Positions 9,057 to 16,079 of a DNA stretch of 64,000 nucleotides are shown here, piece after piece. Numbering within the stretch: the stretch's first letter is position 1; every line of letters starts with the position of its first letter. Both the position numbers and the translations under genes were made by a program. The notes under the pieces are model-generated. The model was not told the origin of the DNA, did no database searches, and saw nothing but the letters and a program-made list of their open reading frames with translations. Source of the stretch: CBDFGS01 sp965247255 (GTDB lineage Bacteria; Chloroflexota; Dehalococcoidia; Lucifugimonadales; CAUZJF01); contig CBDFGS010000009.1 of the NCBI GenBank assembly GCA_965247255.1, forward strand, positions 248,001 through 312,000, in the 5' to 3' direction.

Positions 9057-9760
9057 GTCACCTCTTGCATCACACTCTCGCAGGCATCGAAACTACGTCT
9101 ATTGTCGATGTCGAATGTGTATTGTGGATCGGCCATGAATGGCAGAATCTTATCGCCGGTCATAGAGCTTTTTTCCATGACAGTAGCGTAGCGGACGATG
9201 TCGAGCATTCCCGTTTGCCACCAGACCTCAGGGAGTACCTGCCGAGGAGAGTTATACGGCTCCCTGTTTCCGGGTACCTGCAACAGCGGCACAAGGCAGC
9301 CTTCGGAATCCAGGCGCCACATCTTATATGGGTTCGCAGGTGGGGGGATAACGGCTCGCACGCTTTCGCACCGGGGAGACTCTGTCAGGAGCCGGATGCC
9401 TTTGTCTAGGTCGCCGTCGAACCTTATAGGGGCGGTTGGCCGAAGATGAACTACGAGGTCCGGCACGTAGCTTTCTCTTTCCCTCATCCAACCCAAAGCG
9501 TGCTGAAACACCTCCAGATCGGGGCTGTGGTCCTCGGCGAATTCAGCAGGTCTGAGAAATGGCACGTCCGCTCCGTAGCTTGCTGCGACAGCGGCTATCT
9601 CTTGTGAGTCGGTGGTGCAGATAACTCGAGTTACGAGGTCCGCTTGAACGGCTGCGGCGATGCTGTATGCGATTAGCGGGTGCCCGCACATCATGGAGAT
9701 GTTCTTGTAGGGCATACCCTTACTCCCCGCACGGGCGGTTATGACGGCCAATACCTCCAC
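9026..9760 (-). CDS. neuA: Acylneuraminate (nonulosonate) cytidylyltransferase
   Basis: 244 residues, with the CTP-binding signature ITARAGSKGMPYKN (residues 7-20) and the conserved segments HPLIAYSI, TTDSQEIA and LRPTAPIR. NeuA-type enzymes transfer CMP from CTP to a nonulosonic acid (sialic, legionaminic or pseudaminic) in the cytoplasm, giving the donor used by glycosyltransferases. The length fits a stand-alone synthetase. The HAD phosphatase domain fused to some NeuA proteins is encoded separately at 4292-4813. The gene sits directly downstream of neuB. Which nonulosonate is activated is not decidable from the sequence, so the symbol is used in the family sense. Confidence 0.9.
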   Translation of the reverse strand: MEVLAVITARAGSKGMPYKNISMMCGHPLIAYSIAAAVQADLVTRVICTTDSQEIAAVAASYGADVPFLRPAEFAEDHSPDLEVFQHALGWMRERESYVPDLVVHLRPTAPIRFDGDLDKGIRLLTESPRCESVRAVIPPPANPYKMWRLDSEGCLVPLLQVPGNREPYNSPRQVLPEVWWQTGMLDIVRYATVMEKSSMTGDKILPFMADPQYTFDIDNRRSFDACESVMQEVTCIRPQHIES

Positions 9761-9788
9761 TTAGCGCCTCAGGGTTCGTTAAGGCTGG

Positions 9789-10700
9789 TCAGCTCGCCGC
9801 GGTTTCTTGGGTGGCGGAAGTTTCCAGGGTGTCGTGTAATCGAAGCTTTCGCATGATAGGCAGCTCGGAGTCGTACACCTGCTTGACTCCATCACCCAGC
9901 GCCTCCTCTGCATTGCGTATATACCGGACCAAGCGCTCAAGTCCTTGTGGCTCCACGGATGCGCTCTGATCGGTGCCCCACGTGGCCCGGTCTAGAGTGA
10001 TGTGCCTCTCTACGAGACAGGCTCCTAGGACAGCGGCAGCTACGGTTGGAGCGAGGCCAACCTCGTGGCCGGAATACCCCACCGGGCAATCGAAGTCCCG
10101 CCGCAGGGTATCGATCACGCGTAGGTTTAGCTCCCCTAGAGACCCCGGGTATGTGCTGGTGCAGTGAGTGATGAGAAGGTTCTCTTCACCCAGCAGCTCC
10201 ACGGCAGCCTTAATTTGGGCCATAGACGACATACCGGTGGATAGGACCAAGGTCCGACCAGTCGATTTCAGACGACGCAACAAGTCGGCATCCGTGAGGC
10301 TCGCCGAAGCGATCTTGTACGCTGGAGGATCGAACTCCTCCATTAAACCCACCGACTCCACGTCCCAGCAGGACGTGAACCACGTGATGCCTCTTTCACT
10401 GCAGTAGCGGTCAATCTGCCGGTATTCGGCCAGTCCAAACTCCACCTTGTAGCGGTATTCCATGTATGTGATGTAGCCCCACGGCGTCTCTCGCATGATG
10501 TCGCGCTGCTCCGTCGGAACGCACAGCTCCGGTGTCCGCTTCTGGAACTTGACCGCGTCGCAGCCGGCCTCTACTGCTACGTCAATGAGCCTTTTGGCGA
10601 TGTCGAGGTCGCCATTGTGGTTGATGCCAATCTCGGCCACGACGAAACACGGAAACCCGTCGCCGACCCAGCGATCGCCAATCTTGACTTTGCTTCTCAT
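9789..10700 (-). CDS. neuB: N-acetylneuraminate synthase-family protein without SAF domain
   Basis: 303 residues from ATG 10700, chosen because GAGGAG lies 8-10 nt upstream and the longer frame would run into the epimerase gene. The TIM-barrel signature VAEIGINHNGD is at residues 21-31, then DAVKFQKRTP, ASASLTD, LSTGMSS, and the conserved CTSTYP and VGYSGHE motifs. NeuB enzymes condense phosphoenolpyruvate with a hexosamine derivative to give a nonulosonic acid. Canonical NeuB is ~340-350 residues and ends in an antifreeze-like SAF domain that caps the neighbouring active site. This one stops soon after LPIMRKLRL, so that domain is absent. It is followed 29 bp later by neuA. Confidence 0.9.
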   Translation of the reverse strand: MRSKVKIGDRWVGDGFPCFVVAEIGINHNGDLDIAKRLIDVAVEAGCDAVKFQKRTPELCVPTEQRDIMRETPWGYITYMEYRYKVEFGLAEYRQIDRYCSERGITWFTSCWDVESVGLMEEFDPPAYKIASASLTDADLLRRLKSTGRTLVLSTGMSSMAQIKAAVELLGEENLLITHCTSTYPGSLGELNLRVIDTLRRDFDCPVGYSGHEVGLAPTVAAAVLGACLVERHITLDRATWGTDQSASVEPQGLERLVRYIRNAEEALGDGVKQVYDSELPIMRKLRLHDTLETSATQETAAS

Positions 10701-10728
10701 ACGTGTCTCTCCTCGCGGCCCGACGTAA

Positions 10729-11700
10729 TCAATCGTCGAGATCGCGGACCCAATCGCGGTTTTCCTGGTACCAGTCGGCAAGCTTCGCCGCTCCGACCTC
10801 GATGTCCGTCTGAGGGCTCCAGCCCAGAAGCGCTCGGGCCTTTCCAATGTCGGCCCAGGTAGCTCGCACGTCACCAGGACGCGGTGGCTTGAAAGCTATC
10901 TTGGCAGGCTTGTTCGCGATGGACTCGAAGAGCCTGACTACGTCGATGACCTTGATGGGGGAGTCGGACCCCAGGTTGATGATTTCGTAGCCCATCGGCT
11001 TGATCGCCGCGATAGTACCCCTGGCGATGTCATCGACGTAGGTAAAGTCCCTCGACTCGTTGCCGTCGCCGAAGACCGTCACTTCCATCCCTTCGTGGAC
11101 CCACTTTGCGAACCTGAACATGCTCATGTCGGGCCGGCCGGCAGGCCCGTACACCGTGAAGTATCTGAGGACACTCACATCGATGTCATGAAGGCGGTGG
11201 TAGGTGTAGCAGAGCCCTTCGGCCGCCTTTTTGGATGCGGCGTACGGTGAGAGCGGGAGGCTGGTGTCCTGGTCCTCTTTGAACGGCTGCTGATCGCTGT
11301 CTCCGTAGAGGCTTGACGTGGACGCCAGCACGAACTTGCGTACGCCGAACTCCCTGCAGGCCTCCAGCATATTCAACGTGCCTGTGACATTCGCGTCTAT
11401 ATAGACCCAGGGATTACGGACAGACTGCGGGACACCTGCCCTCGCGGCGAGATTCAGCACGGCGTCGACGCGCGTACTGTCGAACACGTCTCTGAGGCCG
11501 TCTCGCGCTGAGATGTCCACCTGGTGAAACGTGAACCCTTCCAGAGCGCCCAGTTGCTTCAGCCGCCACTGCTTAAGACGGACGTCGTAGGCATCTGTCA
11601 TGCTGTCGACGCCGTCGACTGTGTGGCCGGCCGCGAGGAGCATCTCTGTCACCTTCGAGCCGATAAAACCGCAACAGCCGGTTACCAGATAATGTGACAC
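10729..11700 (-). CDS. NAD-dependent sugar-nucleotide epimerase/dehydratase (extended SDR)
   Basis: 323 residues. The N-terminal NAD motif is VTGCCGFIGS (residues 6-15), the catalytic pair is Tyr153/Lys157 in SPYAASK, and the region ASTSSLYGD supplies the Ser/Thr. RYFTVYGPAGRPDM matches UDP-glucuronate/UDP-glucose 4-epimerase-type proteins, and the C-terminus LGWSPQTDIEVGAAKLADWY is standard for the family. It probably makes a UDP-sugar for the polymer, for example by 4-epimerisation. It is the first biosynthetic gene after the NusG-like gene, separated from it by an unusually long 463-bp gap. neuB follows after 28 bp. Confidence 0.9.
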   Translation of the reverse strand: MSHYLVTGCCGFIGSKVTEMLLAAGHTVDGVDSMTDAYDVRLKQWRLKQLGALEGFTFHQVDISARDGLRDVFDSTRVDAVLNLAARAGVPQSVRNPWVYIDANVTGTLNMLEACREFGVRKFVLASTSSLYGDSDQQPFKEDQDTSLPLSPYAASKKAAEGLCYTYHRLHDIDVSVLRYFTVYGPAGRPDMSMFRFAKWVHEGMEVTVFGDGNESRDFTYVDDIARGTIAAIKPMGYEIINLGSDSPIKVIDVVRLFESIANKPAKIAFKPPRPGDVRATWADIGKARALLGWSPQTDIEVGAAKLADWYQENRDWVRDLDD

Positions 11701-12163
11701 TACTGCTCCACGCTCCCGCGGACCGTGACGCTGACTTTCGCAGGTGGGGCGGACCGCACCATGGCGCCGAGCGTCGACGGGTGTAGGGGAGCACAGGTTT
11801 CAGACCTGCCCCTACCTATGGCGGCGACTGTGCCTCCGGACCGTGCCCCGCGGTGCGGCGCTGGGTTTATGGGAGCTCCAATAGTCTGATTAATAGGCAT
11901 GATGGACTTCGGTGTCTCTCCCTCTGGCCATTATTGACATGGGTGTCACCGTGATACTGAGTTGCGACGAGACGCACCGGTGGGCGTTGTGAGGCATTTG
12001 ATGTGGCTGGAAGCGAGCTGGAGTCATAATAGGACCGGGTCCGCTTGTCACAAACGAGAGATAGAGCTTCGCCCTTCCGGCGTGCTGCCGGAGCTGTCTG
12101 TGGAGGGGTCTTCGGAGCGGTGGCTACGACGAAGACGCCTTCTATGGGGCGGGGTCCCGAGAG
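11701..12163 (-). other. Long intergenic leader between NusG-like gene and sugar genes
   Basis: 463 bp without a convincing gene, transcribed leftwards if the operon is continuous. It contains a hairpin at 11783-11815. A weak leftward promoter-like pair occurs, GAGACA at 11913-11918 and TATTAA at 11890-11895, 17 bp apart. Such a gap just after an RfaH-like gene is where an antitermination-responsive leader or terminator would sit. I could not identify an ops-like element by eye. Confidence 0.4.
11783..11815. repeat. Hairpin-forming inverted repeat
   Basis: Outer arms GTAGGGG (11783-11789) and CCCCTAC (11809-11815) enclose inner arms CAGGT and ACCTG, giving a nested stem-loop. It lies in the operon leader. 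No T-run follows on either strand, so it is not a textbook terminator. It may be a dispersed intergenic repeat or an RNA structure of the leader. Confidence 0.55.
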
Positions 12164-12760
12164 CTAGGGCGTCGGTCCCCCGCGCGGGCCGAAGCCCCTG
12201 ATCCAACGCCCTTTGCCTCTGGTCCGGCGTTGGAGATGGTGGTGGCCGGTAGGGAGCGAGGTCTCGTAGACCGGCTGGAGGCTGTGCCAAGGGACCTGTG
12301 CCGGGACAAGCCGGCCCATAAACTCGAGCAGGACGCGGACAGGTGAGCGCGCGGAATCGGGTTCTTCCAAGACTTGGGCCAGGCCTTCCATCTTGCCACT
12401 CACTACTCGGACCTTGTCGCCGATCCGGAATCGCCTCCAGAGGCCGCCGGCCCTGTTCACGGACTCGACCCGCCGGTCGATTTCGGCGACCACTTCGTCG
12501 GGGATGGACGGCGCGTGACCATTAAACTTGACCCAACCCAGTATTCCGGACAGTCGCTGCACCGAAGCTCGCGTCGCGTCATTGAAGTCGTACCTGACGA
12601 AGAGATATCCGGGGAACAGCGGCATCTCGGTCCGGCCTGCCCCTCGCTTGGATGTGACGAGCTGTGGGAAGTAGCGTTCGAAGCCTTCGCGCTCGAGCGC
12701 CCTAGCGGCCAGGTATTCGGACCGCGGCCTCGTGCGGAGCACGTACCAGTTCAAGGCCAT
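12164..12760 (-). CDS. NusG/RfaH-family specialised transcription antitermination factor
   Basis: 198 residues. The N-terminal NGN domain is clear: WYVLRTRPRSEYLAARAL (residues 5-22) and the MPLFPGYLFVRYD core (residues 46-58). A KOW-type segment RIGDKVRVVSGKMEG follows at 112-126. A basic 34-residue tail after the KOW domain is not part of the usual family. Position as the second gene of a long polysaccharide operon is the hallmark of RfaH, UpxY and LoaP paralogs. These ride with RNA polymerase and suppress termination within such operons. It overlaps the upstream winged-helix gene by one nucleotide (TAATG), so the two are translationally coupled. Core NusG would be expected beside secE/rplK, so this is read as a paralog. 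Confidence 0.88.
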   Translation of the reverse strand: MALNWYVLRTRPRSEYLAARALEREGFERYFPQLVTSKRGAGRTEMPLFPGYLFVRYDFNDATRASVQRLSGILGWVKFNGHAPSIPDEVVAEIDRRVESVNRAGGLWRRFRIGDKVRVVSGKMEGLAQVLEEPDSARSPVRVLLEFMGRLVPAQVPWHSLQPVYETSLPTGHHHLQRRTRGKGRWIRGFGPRGGPTP

Positions 12761-13434
12761 TAGTCTCTCTTCTCCGCGCTATCGCCATCGGTTGGAGTTC
12801 TTGGCTCGGCGTTGTTGTTGGGGCCCTGAAACAGGGTAACGATGCGCGACTCCTCCAGCCCTTTCTGAGAAAGCTCTTGGCACCTGGCGTCCACATCCGT
12901 TGAGAACGCCACTATCACCTTGGCATAGTCACCGGGCTCGATGGATTCGAGGGCCCTGAGGGGCGCGCCCAGAAAGCCATCTCGGACCGCCTCGCGATCG
13001 ATGAACTCGACGTCGCTGATCTCCATGTCCTTGAGGGCTACAAATACGAGCTCGGCAAGCTCCGTCGTTCCGTAGACGGCGATATGCGAACCGGGTTCAA
13101 GGGCGAGCGCGCCGAGGTCTTCGCGGAGGAGACCTCGGATACGCCGATAGTGATCGACGAAGCGGTCGGCGTATCCAACGGTGAGCTGCACCTTGCGTGC
13201 AAGGCCGGCGGGCGTCAGGTTGTAGGCCCATCTCTTCCACCCGGCGTGAGTAGCGCGGATGTACCCTTTGAGAACGAGGCTCTTGACCAGCGGATTGGCG
13301 ACGCCCAGCGCGATGCCCAGCCTGAACGCCATGCTCCTTTGGCTAATCTCAGGTGAGCTCTCGACCTCTTCCAGGAGCCGTAGCTCCCGGTAAGAGGTCC
13401 CTTCGAGCCCCCGATCGTCCTGGTTGCTCATCAC
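12760..13434 (-). CDS. Winged-helix regulator with C-terminal nucleotide/sugar-sensing-like domain
   Basis: 224 residues. Residues 14-85 form a MarR-like winged helix (LRLLEEVESSPEISQRSMAF, with the recognition helix in ALGVANPLVKSL and a basic wing HAGWKRWAYNLTP). Residues about 115-200 look like a small Rossmann-type domain (HIAVYGTTELAELVFVAL, EFIDRE, DYAKVIVAFS), of the kind seen in proteins that bind a nucleotide or sugar-nucleotide. It heads the glycan operon and is coupled to the NusG-like gene. Two near-identical inverted repeats in its own promoter region are good candidates for its binding sites. Ligand and sense of regulation are unknown. Confidence 0.8.
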   Translation of the reverse strand: MMSNQDDRGLEGTSYRELRLLEEVESSPEISQRSMAFRLGIALGVANPLVKSLVLKGYIRATHAGWKRWAYNLTPAGLARKVQLTVGYADRFVDHYRRIRGLLREDLGALALEPGSHIAVYGTTELAELVFVALKDMEISDVEFIDREAVRDGFLGAPLRALESIEPGDYAKVIVAFSTDVDARCQELSQKGLEESRIVTLFQGPNNNAEPRTPTDGDSAEKRD

Positions 13435-13525
13435 GGGTTGTCCTGGTGCTTGCCTAACGCTTCCCGTTTTGGAGTCGGGTCCATCGGCCCGTCGTCGCCT
13501 GTATCATCAGGTATGCATAGCTATT

Positions 13526-13540
13526 GTTCGGCAGACGAAC
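13526..13540. promoter_or_regulatory. Inverted repeat, putative operator 1
   Basis: GTTCG-N5-CGAAC, preceded by ATT and followed by GC. It falls within the spacer of the possible leftward promoter of the winged-helix gene, a typical place for autorepression. Confidence 0.5.
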
Positions 13541-13570
13541 GCTTGTTGTCAAGGCCTTATGGTGCGGAAT

Positions 13571-13585
13571 GTTCGAAAAATGAAC
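13571..13585. promoter_or_regulatory. Inverted repeat, putative operator 2
   Basis: GTTCG-N5-TGAAC, preceded by AAT and followed by GA. It matches operator 1 apart from one arm base, and the centres are 45 bp apart, which suits cooperative binding of a dimeric winged-helix protein. Confidence 0.5.
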
Positions 13586-13651
13586 GATAATACGCAGACG
13601 TTACCGGTGTTAGCACCTAGTGGTGCGCCCCAAAACAAGGGCTCAGCGCTG

Positions 13652-13680
13652 TTGACGGTCTTCGGCGCCAGACCTATAAT
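13652..13680 (+). promoter_or_regulatory. Sigma70-type promoter for the flavoprotein gene
   Basis: TTGACG at 13652-13657 and TATAAT at 13675-13680 with exactly 17 bp between them. Transcription should start near 13687, about 100 nt before the GTG start at 13789. Confidence 0.75.
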
Positions 13681-13788
13681 CCTGCCTGGGCTGTACCGCT
13701 CCGTCCAGATAGGCGCTAGGTTTGGTTGCGCCGACCTGACCGTGCAGGAAACCAGCGGCGGAACCCCTTGAGTGGAGGTACGAGCGGC

Positions 13789-14994
13789 GTGTACGACGTG
13801 ATTATCGTGGGCGGGGGTCCATCCGGAAACAACGCCGCCTTGTCGCTGGCCCAACGCGGCCACGACGTGGCCGTTCTAGACTGGCGGACGTCTCTTGGGG
13901 ACAAGCTCTGCACCGGAATCATCGGCCGCGACTGCTTCGATCGCTATCCACCCCTAGGCGAGCACGTACTTCAGCGCTCCAGCAGAGGCAAGTTGATCAC
14001 CCCATCGGGCGAGTCCCACTCGGTGGCGAAGGACGAGCCGCAAGCGTACGTCGTGGATAGAGTGGCGTACGTCGGGTCTTTCGCTGAGCGCGCAGTGAGG
14101 AGCGGCGCGACATATCGGCTGGGTGAGCGCGTGGTCGACGTCGCACGCGAGGAGTCCTGCGTGGTCGTTCGCTTGAGGAGTGGGGAAGGGGAGGCGCTGT
14201 ATCGGGCCAGGATGGTGGTTCTCGCAAGCGGCTTTGCTTCTTCGCTCGTGCGTACTGTTGGGCTCGGACCTAGGGCCAACGGCGAATATATGGTGGGTTG
14301 CCAGGCGGTCGTCGAGGCCGACGGGGTTGGGGAGATCGAGGTCCACCTGGGAGACCGCGTTTCGCCCGGGTCTTTCGGGTGGCTGGTACCGCTGTCCGAC
14401 TCGAAGGCGCTTGTCGGCATAGCCTCCAGAAAGCAACTGAACGGCCACATGCGCGGCTTTATCTCCACCCTTCAGGAGCACCGCAAGATAGGTCGAGTCC
14501 TCGATCAACCCCAGCGCTGGGGGATTCCGATACAACCGATACAGAGAACTCTCGCCGACCGTGTGGTAGTGGTCGGCGACGCTGCCGGTCTCGCCAAGCC
14601 CACTACCGGCGGCGGTATCTATTACGCCCTGCTTTCGGGTGAGATCGCGGCCGGCGTCGTTCACGAGGCGCTCCGTGCAGGGGACTGTTCAGCGGGGAGA
14701 CTCGAGGCCTACGAGTCGGAATGGAAGGCGATGCTCAGCAGGGAGATACGTGTAGGGTACTACGCTCGCCTTATGTACGAGGCGCTTGGCGACGACCAGA
14801 TCGAACGGCTCTGCGACGCCCTTATGTCATCGAACATCCTCACTGAGATGCTGAACTCCGAGGAGTTTTCGTTCGACTGGCACGCGGGTCTCATTCGTAA
14901 GGTCGTCGGACACCGGTATCTATCACCGGTCATTCGGTCGTTCGGACCGGCGGTGCTGCCGATGCTGTCGCGTATGTCCTGGTCCGCCTCGTAG
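13789..14994 (+). CDS. Geranylgeranyl reductase-family FAD-dependent oxidoreductase
   Basis: 401 residues from GTG 13789, chosen because GGAGGT lies 9 nt upstream and the protein then begins VYDVIIVGGGPSG with the FAD dinucleotide-binding motif at the very N-terminus. GDKLCTGIIG and the second FAD motif VVVVGDAAGLAKPTTGGGI (near residue 265) are typical of the ChlP/GGR family. These flavoenzymes saturate isoprenoid double bonds, for example in chlorophyll side chains, archaeal-type lipids or quinones. With no bacteriochlorophyll genes here, reduction of a polyprenyl or menaquinone tail is more likely. It is followed by a membrane protein gene 128 bp downstream. Confidence 0.88.
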   Translation: MYDVIIVGGGPSGNNAALSLAQRGHDVAVLDWRTSLGDKLCTGIIGRDCFDRYPPLGEHVLQRSSRGKLITPSGESHSVAKDEPQAYVVDRVAYVGSFAERAVRSGATYRLGERVVDVAREESCVVVRLRSGEGEALYRARMVVLASGFASSLVRTVGLGPRANGEYMVGCQAVVEADGVGEIEVHLGDRVSPGSFGWLVPLSDSKALVGIASRKQLNGHMRGFISTLQEHRKIGRVLDQPQRWGIPIQPIQRTLADRVVVVGDAAGLAKPTTGGGIYYALLSGEIAAGVVHEALRAGDCSAGRLEAYESEWKAMLSREIRVGYYARLMYEALGDDQIERLCDALMSSNILTEMLNSEEFSFDWHAGLIRKVVGHRYLSPVIRSFGPAVLPMLSRMSWSAS

Positions 14995-15122
14995 AGCGCG
15001 CTCGTTCCCGGTAACCTTGCTTCCGCCGGCTCCACCGTGCCGCATGGCTCCCGAGAAGCTACGCGCCCTCGTTCTGGTCTGCTTCAGCGGTCTTCCAGAT
15101 AACCGAGCAAGACGGCAACGCC

Positions 15123-15974
15123 ATGGCTGTTGAGCCCAGTTCGCGCCCGAACACCCAAATAAGGATTCTAGCGCCCGGCGTCCTTTTGCTGGGAGCTTCC
15201 TGGGCCCTGATGTGGACACAGCAGACCTACTGGAACCCGCTGTTCTTTACCGGGACATGGCTGGGCGCAGCGCTCGTGGTCTACGGGGCCCGCCCGGACA
15301 GCTATCCAGGGGTACGGAAACATCTGCTCCTCGCCGCGACCTCCGTTGGGGTGTGGTGGTGGTTCGAGTTGGTGAACACCCGGGTAGACAACTGGGAATA
15401 CATCATGCTGTACGACTACGGCATCGTACCGTACGCTCTGCTCGCCTCTCTCGCGTTTTCGACAGTGGTACCGGCACTGGATGCGGCCTGGGGTTTGACG
15501 CTGTCCGCGCTCAGTCCCTCTACGTCTCGCGGGGATGGTATAGGGCAGCGGGGCTACGCGATCGAAGTCCTTACCGGAGCCACGGGCGTGGTAATGACTT
15601 TTGCTGTTCCTGATATCTTCTTCCCTCTCGTGTGGGTGGCGCCGTTCCTCGTGCTCGACGGCCTGGTGGGGTACACAGGTGGGCGGAGTATCGCCGGCGA
15701 TTTGGTCCGGGGAGAGTGGCGGTTGGCGTTGGCGGTGGGTCTGGCCGGTCTCGTGTGCGGATTCCTATGGGAGTTTTGGAACTACCGGGCGACGCCTAAG
15801 TGGGTCTACGACGTCCCCTACGTCGACTTCCTTCACGTCTTCGAGATGCCACTACTAGGCTACGCAGGCTATATACCGTTTGCGTGGAGTGTCTATCAAC
15901 TGCTCCACCTTCGGCCCCTTGAGCGGATGCTGCACGGCCGCGCGACGGGGCTAACCGCAAAGGGGACTGCGTAG
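15123..15974 (+). CDS. Polytopic membrane protein of unknown function
   Basis: 283 residues with about 8 hydrophobic segments, beginning after a short polar N-terminus. Aromatic-rich loops such as VWWWFELVNTRVDNWEY and GFLWEFWNYRATPKWVYDVP are repeated in the two halves (W-F-E-x-x-N/WEFWNY), hinting at an internal duplication. I do not recognise a family. Context after the GGR-like flavoprotein, and probably in the same transcription unit, could suggest a lipid or isoprenoid role, but this is weak. The ATG at 15123 has only a poor Shine-Dalgarno sequence. Confidence 0.7.
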   Translation: MAVEPSSRPNTQIRILAPGVLLLGASWALMWTQQTYWNPLFFTGTWLGAALVVYGARPDSYPGVRKHLLLAATSVGVWWWFELVNTRVDNWEYIMLYDYGIVPYALLASLAFSTVVPALDAAWGLTLSALSPSTSRGDGIGQRGYAIEVLTGATGVVMTFAVPDIFFPLVWVAPFLVLDGLVGYTGGRSIAGDLVRGEWRLALAVGLAGLVCGFLWEFWNYRATPKWVYDVPYVDFLHVFEMPLLGYAGYIPFAWSVYQLLHLRPLERMLHGRATGLTAKGTA

Positions 15975-16079
15975 CGTTCAAATACTACGCCCAGCGGAGC
16001 AACGGAGAGCGCCGCGGAGGTGGAGGAACGCGTTATGGACAGGCTCACAATGCGCAACGCGCGTCAGTCCCGCCGCCCT

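Larger units (their letters stand above)
13435..13788. promoter_or_regulatory. Divergent promoter region with paired operators
   Basis: 354 bp between the leftward glycan-operon regulator and the rightward flavoprotein gene. It holds a strong rightward promoter (13652-13680), two similar inverted repeats (13526-13540 and 13571-13585) and a TTGACA on the minus strand at 13552-13547, 18 bp before AACAAT. The first inverted repeat lies between those leftward elements. Confidence 0.6.
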
